DNA of 64,000 bases from Haloechinothrix sp033042135 (GTDB lineage: Bacteria; Actinomycetota; Actinomycetes; Mycobacteriales; Pseudonocardiaceae), in NCBI RefSeq assembly GCF_033042135.1, contig NZ_WBXM01000014.1, forward strand, positions 62,001 through 126,000, written 5' to 3'. Positions 60,197-64,000 of the stretch are shown here, one piece after another. Within the stretch, counting starts at the first letter, position 1, and every line of letters starts with the position of its first letter. The position numbers and the translations under genes are program-made. The notes below the pieces were generated by a model. It did no database searches, was not told where the DNA came from, and saw only the letters and a program-made list of their open reading frames with translations.

Positions 60197-61453
60197 TCAG
60201 CGTAGCGCCGCGACCACCGATTCCTTGATGATGCCCATGCCTTGCTCCAGCTCGGCGTCGGTCAGGGTCAGCGGCGGCAGCAGCTTGACCACCTCCCCGT
60301 CGGGGCCCGAGGTCTCCATCAGCATGCCCCGCTCGAACGCCGCGGCACAGACCTTGTCCGCGGTCTCGCCGTCGGGGAACTCCAGGCCGCGTGCCATGCC
60401 ACGCCCCTTGGCCACAAGGCCAAGGTCGCCGCGCTCGCCCGCGATCTCGGACAGCACGGTGCCGATCCGCTCACCGTTGGCCCTCGTTGCCTTCTCGAGC
60501 GTGTCGTCGGTCCAGAACGTACGCAGCGCCTCGGCAGCGGTCACGAAGGCGGGGCTGATGCCACGGAACGTTCCATTGTGCTCACCCGGAGCCCAGACAT
60601 CCAGGTCGGGCCGGATGAGTGTGAGCGCCATCGGCAAGCCGTATCCCGAGATGGACTTGGACAGGCACACCATGTCCGGCTTGATGCCCGCATCCTCGAA
60701 GCTGAAGAACGGTCCGGTCCGCCCGCATCCCATCTGCACGTCATCGACGATCAGCAGGATCTCCCGCTTCTTGCAGACCTCGTCGAGCTTGCGCAGCCAG
60801 TCGAGGGCCGCTGCGTTGATGCCGCCTTCCCCCTGCACGGTCTCCACGATGACGGCCGCCGGTTCGTTCAGCCCGCTTCCCGAGTCGTCGAGCATACGCT
60901 CGAACATCAGGAAGTCCGGGTAACTCCCGTCGAAGTACTGGTCGTACGGCATGGGTGTGGCGTGCACCAGCGGGATACCGGCCCCGCCACGCTTCATCGA
61001 GTTCCCGGTCACCGACAGCGCGCCCAGCGTCATACCGTGGAAGGCATTGGTGAAGTTGATGACGGCTTCCTTGCCGGTCACCTTCCTGGCGAGCTTCAGC
61101 GCCGCCTCGACGGCGTTGGCGCCGCCCGGCCCCGGAAACGTCACCTTGTAGTGCAGGTCACGTGGCCGCAACAGGATCTCGTCGAGCGCCTGGAGGAAGT
61201 CCCGCTTCGCGACGGTGTGCATGTCCAGCGAGTGGACCACGTTGTCCGAGGCGATGTAATCCAGCAACGCCTGCTTGAGAACCGGGTTGTTGTGGCCGTA
61301 GTTCAACGCCCCTGCCCCGGCGAAGAAGTCGAGGTACGGCGTGCCGTCCTCTGCGTACAGCCAGCTGCCCTGCGCCTTGTTGAACACGACGGGCCAACCC
61401 CGACTGTAACTGCGTACCTGCGATTCCAGTTTGTCGAAAATACTCACTTTCAC
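60197..61453 (-). CDS. ectB: Diaminobutyrate-2-oxoglutarate transaminase EctB
   Basis: A 418-residue class III aminotransferase. FDKLESQVRSYSRGWPVVFN, YLDFFAGAGALNYGHNNPVL, NAFHGMTLGALSVTGNSMKR, PAAVIVETVQGEGGINAA, LLIVDDVQMGCGRTGPFFSF and the PLP lysine in CLSKSISGYGLPMAL are present. It makes 2,4-diaminobutyrate from aspartate semialdehyde. 50 bases after ectA. Confidence 0.97.
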   Translation of the reverse strand: MKVSIFDKLESQVRSYSRGWPVVFNKAQGSWLYAEDGTPYLDFFAGAGALNYGHNNPVLKQALLDYIASDNVVHSLDMHTVAKRDFLQALDEILLRPRDLHYKVTFPGPGGANAVEAALKLARKVTGKEAVINFTNAFHGMTLGALSVTGNSMKRGGAGIPLVHATPMPYDQYFDGSYPDFLMFERMLDDSGSGLNEPAAVIVETVQGEGGINAAALDWLRKLDEVCKKREILLIVDDVQMGCGRTGPFFSFEDAGIKPDMVCLSKSISGYGLPMALTLIRPDLDVWAPGEHNGTFRGISPAFVTAAEALRTFWTDDTLEKATRANGERIGTVLSEIAGERGDLGLVAKGRGMARGLEFPDGETADKVCAAAFERGMLMETSGPDGEVVKLLPPLTLTDAELEQGMGIIKESVVAALR

Positions 61454-61503
61454 TCCCGTTCGGCCTGCTTGTGCCGTTGTGTCAGCCAGCCCGTCACCGC
61501 CCG

Positions 61504-62031
61504 TTACGCGGAGCTCGACGGCTCGACATCACCCGGCGGGTGGGTGAGCGGGCCGATCCGGTACAGATCCTCGGGTTCGTGCTCTCCGTCTTCGGGGAAG
61601 TCAGTCGACTCGAACAACCGACTCGTGTGGAGCTCGGTGTTCCAGCGGACTGAGAACGACTTGAACACCGCCTGCGAGGCGCCGTTGCCCGGTGTGATCG
61701 ACATCGTGAGGTACCGCGTTCCCCTCGCGAGGAGCCTGGTGGCCAGCGTATCGACCAGTTCGCCAGCGAGCCCGGAGCCACGGTTGTCCACATCGATCGC
61801 CATCTGCCACAGGAACACGGTGTCCTCGGCCGTCGGGTCGTCGAATCCGGTGAGGAAGCCGACGACGTCACCGCCCCTGCGTGCGACCACGCTCGTACCG
61901 GCGAAATGGTGGCAACACAGCAAGTACGCGTACGAGGAGTTGACATCAAGGACTCCCGAATCGCGCGCGAGTCGCCACATCGCAGCGGCGTCGGCCTTGC
62001 AGGGGTGGTCGATCTCCAGGTGTTCGGACAT
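61504..62031 (-). CDS. ectA: Diaminobutyrate acetyltransferase EctA
   Basis: A 175-residue GNAT enzyme. ATG 62031 is chosen (MSEHLEIDHPCKADAAAMWR) because the upstream extension is Arg/Gly-rich and non-conserved. LDVNSSYAYLLCCHHFAGTS, FLWQMAIDVDNRGSGLAGEL (acetyl-CoA loop) and MSITPGNGASQAVFKSF are EctA signatures. First gene of ectABCD; the preceding 233 bases should hold the osmoregulated promoter, but no clear operator was seen. Confidence 0.96.
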   Translation of the reverse strand: MSEHLEIDHPCKADAAAMWRLARDSGVLDVNSSYAYLLCCHHFAGTSVVARRGGDVVGFLTGFDDPTAEDTVFLWQMAIDVDNRGSGLAGELVDTLATRLLARGTRYLTMSITPGNGASQAVFKSFSVRWNTELHTSRLFESTDFPEDGEHEPEDLYRIGPLTHPPGDVEPSSSA

Positions 62032-62264
62032 GTCACCGCACTCTTCGTTACACGGGCGCGACCCCACGCTTCCCGCGCCGGGAGGCTCACGCTCCGCTAC
62101 CGGAACAGCAGCAACCGATCCACTCCTGCGCTGCACGGACGCCGCTACCCTTCGGCCAACTTAGCAGAATCCGGCACCGTTTCCCGCACGGCGCGCAGAC
62201 CGGCGGCCATCCTACCTGCGCCGATCGTGAAACCCCTGTGATGAGCCTGACGGCAGGCTACCGA

Positions 62265-63140
62265 TCATGCCCCCGAACCTGGTACGGGCACCGTACGTGA
62301 CCACGACGCACCAGGCTGGGCCGTCGGGTCGCAAGCCTGCCAGAAGCGGGTGCCGAACGTGGAGATCCGCAACGTGTTGCGCATCACCTTAGGGCGCTTG
62401 GCGGCTTCCTGAGCCACGCGCACCTGCTCCTCGGCAAGCAGGATCTCGTACTGGGTCTGCAGTGACACCGACTCCTCGGTCAGCTCCGCCAGATCGAGGG
62501 CACACAGGCGGCTGATGTAGTGGGGGACCTCGTCGGGCAACGTCACCCCGGCGGCCTTGCCCAGGCTGGAAGCGTTGCGGAGGAGGTACCGCCCAGTGCC
62601 GCCCACGCCGCTGCGCTCGGCGATGTGCACCACGGGGAACGGCGAGCCGTCCGAGAGCGCCGACAACATCCTGGCCTCGTCGGGCGCCAGCTGGCGCAGC
62701 ACGATGGCGTAGCAGTACTCGCGCGCCTGCTCGGGGCCGTAGCTGATGGAACGCTCCAGCAGTTCCGCCATGGCCGCCCGTAGCGGTTGCAGCTCGCCTG
62801 CCGCCTCAGCCGAGGACACAGGGAGCCCGTCACCCCGCTGCCCGCCACCGGAGCCGTTCCACCCGTCACCGCCTGCGAACGAGGGTCTGCGCAACGCCGC
62901 GAGATACGGGTCCGTCACGTCGTCGATGCGCTTGCCCAGCTCGGTCAGCGCCGCGCGCTCCAGCCGATGCAGCTCGCGTTCGGCCGTCTCCGCCCCCGGC
63001 AACCGCCGTGCCAGCCCGTACCCGGTCCGGGCCGCCTGCCCGACGAGCCTGCCCGCCATACCGAACAAACCACCCGAATCCTGGTCGTGCCCCTGGTCGC
63101 CGCTCCGATACGAGCCCGCGGGAAGCTGCCCGAGTGCCAT
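62265..63140 (-). CDS. Abi-alpha (DUF4393-like) protein
   Basis: A 291-residue protein; ATG 63140 follows GGAGGAGGAC. The region LRAAMAELLERSISYGPEQA, LAPDEARMLSALSDGSPFPV and the closing RISTFGTRFWQACDP match the Abi-alpha/DUF4393 pattern, in which a final FG...F...C.P motif is typical. The N-terminus is Gly/Asp-rich with RLVGQAARTGYGLARRLPGA. Some relatives are linked to abortive infection, but many are of unknown role. Stands alone upstream of ectA. Confidence 0.65.
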   Translation of the reverse strand: MALGQLPAGSYRSGDQGHDQDSGGLFGMAGRLVGQAARTGYGLARRLPGAETAERELHRLERAALTELGKRIDDVTDPYLAALRRPSFAGGDGWNGSGGGQRGDGLPVSSAEAAGELQPLRAAMAELLERSISYGPEQAREYCYAIVLRQLAPDEARMLSALSDGSPFPVVHIAERSGVGGTGRYLLRNASSLGKAAGVTLPDEVPHYISRLCALDLAELTEESVSLQTQYEILLAEEQVRVAQEAAKRPKVMRNTLRISTFGTRFWQACDPTAQPGASWSRTVPVPGSGA

Positions 63141-63345
63141 GTCCTCCTCCTTGCGGCACGGGAGCCGGATCCCGCACCGTGCCGACGGCCTTACCGAATG
63201 CGTACTGGCAGTATCACACCGGCCACCCTCGGGAGGCCGAGCGGGCAGCGCCCGAGTAACCGACCCCACCCGTGCCTGCGCGCCGGTAGGCTGGGATCGG
63301 ATACTCGGACACCTCGCGTCGTCGCGTTCCGGAGGTCGTCACGGC

Positions 63346-64000
63346 ATGCGCTACCTGCAGCTCACCGCGGATGAGCGGCTCCCCGCGCTCGGCCAGGGCA
63401 CATGGGGGATGGGAGAACGAGCCGACCGCGCGGCCTCAGAGGTCGCCGCCCTTCGCCACGGCATGGATCGGGGCCTCGGCCTCATCGACACCGCCGAGAT
63501 GTACGGCGGGGGTGGGGCGGAGGAGATCGTCGGCTCGGCGATCGCCGGGCGTCGTGACGAGGCGTTCCTCGTCAGCAAGGTGTTCCCGCACAACGCGGGC
63601 AAGCGCGAAGCGATATCGGCCTGCGAGCGGAGCCTCGAGCGGCTGGGCACCGACCGGATCGACCTGTACCTGCTGCACTGGCGGGGCACGGTGCCGCTGG
63701 AGGAAACCCTGGAGGCGTTCGAGCGGCTGCGTTCCGACGGCAAGATCCGCCACTTCGGGGTGAGCAACCTCGATGCGCACGACATGGCCGAACTGTGGTC
63801 GCTCCCGCTCGGTGACCAGGTAGTGACCGACCAGGTGCTGTACAACCTCTCCCGCAGAGGGGTGGAGTTCGACCTGCTGCCGCGATGCCGCGAGCGGGGC
63901 ATCCCCGTGATGGCCTACTCGCCGATCGAGCAGGGCCGGTTACTCGGCAACGCCACCGTGCGACGCGTCGCCGAGCGGCACAGCGTGACGCCCGCCCGGG
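63346..64000 (+). CDS. Aldo/keto reductase, 3' end outside window
   Basis: ATG 63346 follows GGAGG; 218 codons are visible and the frame is open at the edge. ALGQGTWGMGE, then the catalytic set: Asp and Tyr in LIDTAEMYGGGGAEEIVG, Lys in FLVSKVFPHN and His in IDLYLLHWRG; FGVSNLDAHDMAELW and IPVMAYSPIEQGRLL follow. An NADPH-dependent oxidoreductase; substrate unknown. Confidence 0.93.
   Translation, partial: MRYLQLTADERLPALGQGTWGMGERADRAASEVAALRHGMDRGLGLIDTAEMYGGGGAEEIVGSAIAGRRDEAFLVSKVFPHNAGKREAISACERSLERLGTDRIDLYLLHWRGTVPLEETLEAFERLRSDGKIRHFGVSNLDAHDMAELWSLPLGDQVVTDQVLYNLSRRGVEFDLLPRCRERGIPVMAYSPIEQGRLLGNATVRRVAERHSVTPAR

Noticed and set aside
60242..62164. Plus-strand open frame opposite ectB and ectA
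   Set aside because: Antisense shadow of two unmistakable ectoine genes.

Overview
This is a GC-rich actinobacterial chromosome segment, most likely from a Pseudonocardiaceae-type bacterium (inference). Evidence includes a conservon-type signalling cluster, an XRE/DUF397 pair, a SARP-type regulator, an ESX/type VII-like gene set, and the thiamine, phospholipid and groEL genes in the relative order known from Mycobacterium tuberculosis Rv0414c-Rv0440. A full ectABCD cluster suggests tolerance of salt or osmotic stress.

Layout. 1-7.3 kb: the end of a helicase-associated gene, a conservon (sensor kinase, roadblock protein, DUF742 protein) lacking its usual GTPase, a solute-binding lipoprotein and an XPB-type helicase. 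7.4-30.4 kb: a large accessory locus built around a secreted LamG/DNRLRE protein and a 2396-residue Rhs/YD-repeat polymorphic toxin with Hint domain, variable tip and candidate immunity gene. Beside it lie an orphan Rhs-Hint-RNase cassette with a barstar-like partner, a decayed third Rhs scar, a restriction-endonuclease-like tip cut by an insertion sequence, two copies of a repeat-protein/small-protein module, and a three-level nest of insertion sequences (IS110 inside IS30 inside IS3). Fragments of IS630 and of another IS3 element lie among the cassettes.

30.6-33.1 kb: XRE regulator and DUF397 partner, a DUF72 protein and a PspC protein. 33.2-46.4 kb: groEL with two CIRCE operators, a Ser/Thr kinase, moeA, a GlsB-like protein, psd-pssA (phosphatidylethanolamine synthesis), LytR_C and DUF3263 genes, def, a divergent ArsR-acetyltransferase fusion/flavoprotein pair with three operator-like palindromes, and TPP-riboswitch-controlled thiCD. 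46.6-49.5 kb: a frameshifted voltage-gated cation channel and a three-gene type VII-like operon. 49.6-52.6 kb: thiOSG (second TPP riboswitch) divergent from thiE.

52.6-64 kb: membrane proteins, a GDSL hydrolase, a 971-residue SARP/NB-ARC/TPR regulator downstream of ectABCD, an Abi-alpha-like protein and a partial aldo/keto reductase. The thi genes together supply both halves of thiamine phosphate and join them; ectABCD makes ectoine and hydroxyectoine. The accessory region looks like a site of repeated Rhs tip exchange, with older tips displaced downstream and then eroded by insertion sequences. No tRNA, rRNA or CRISPR array was seen.
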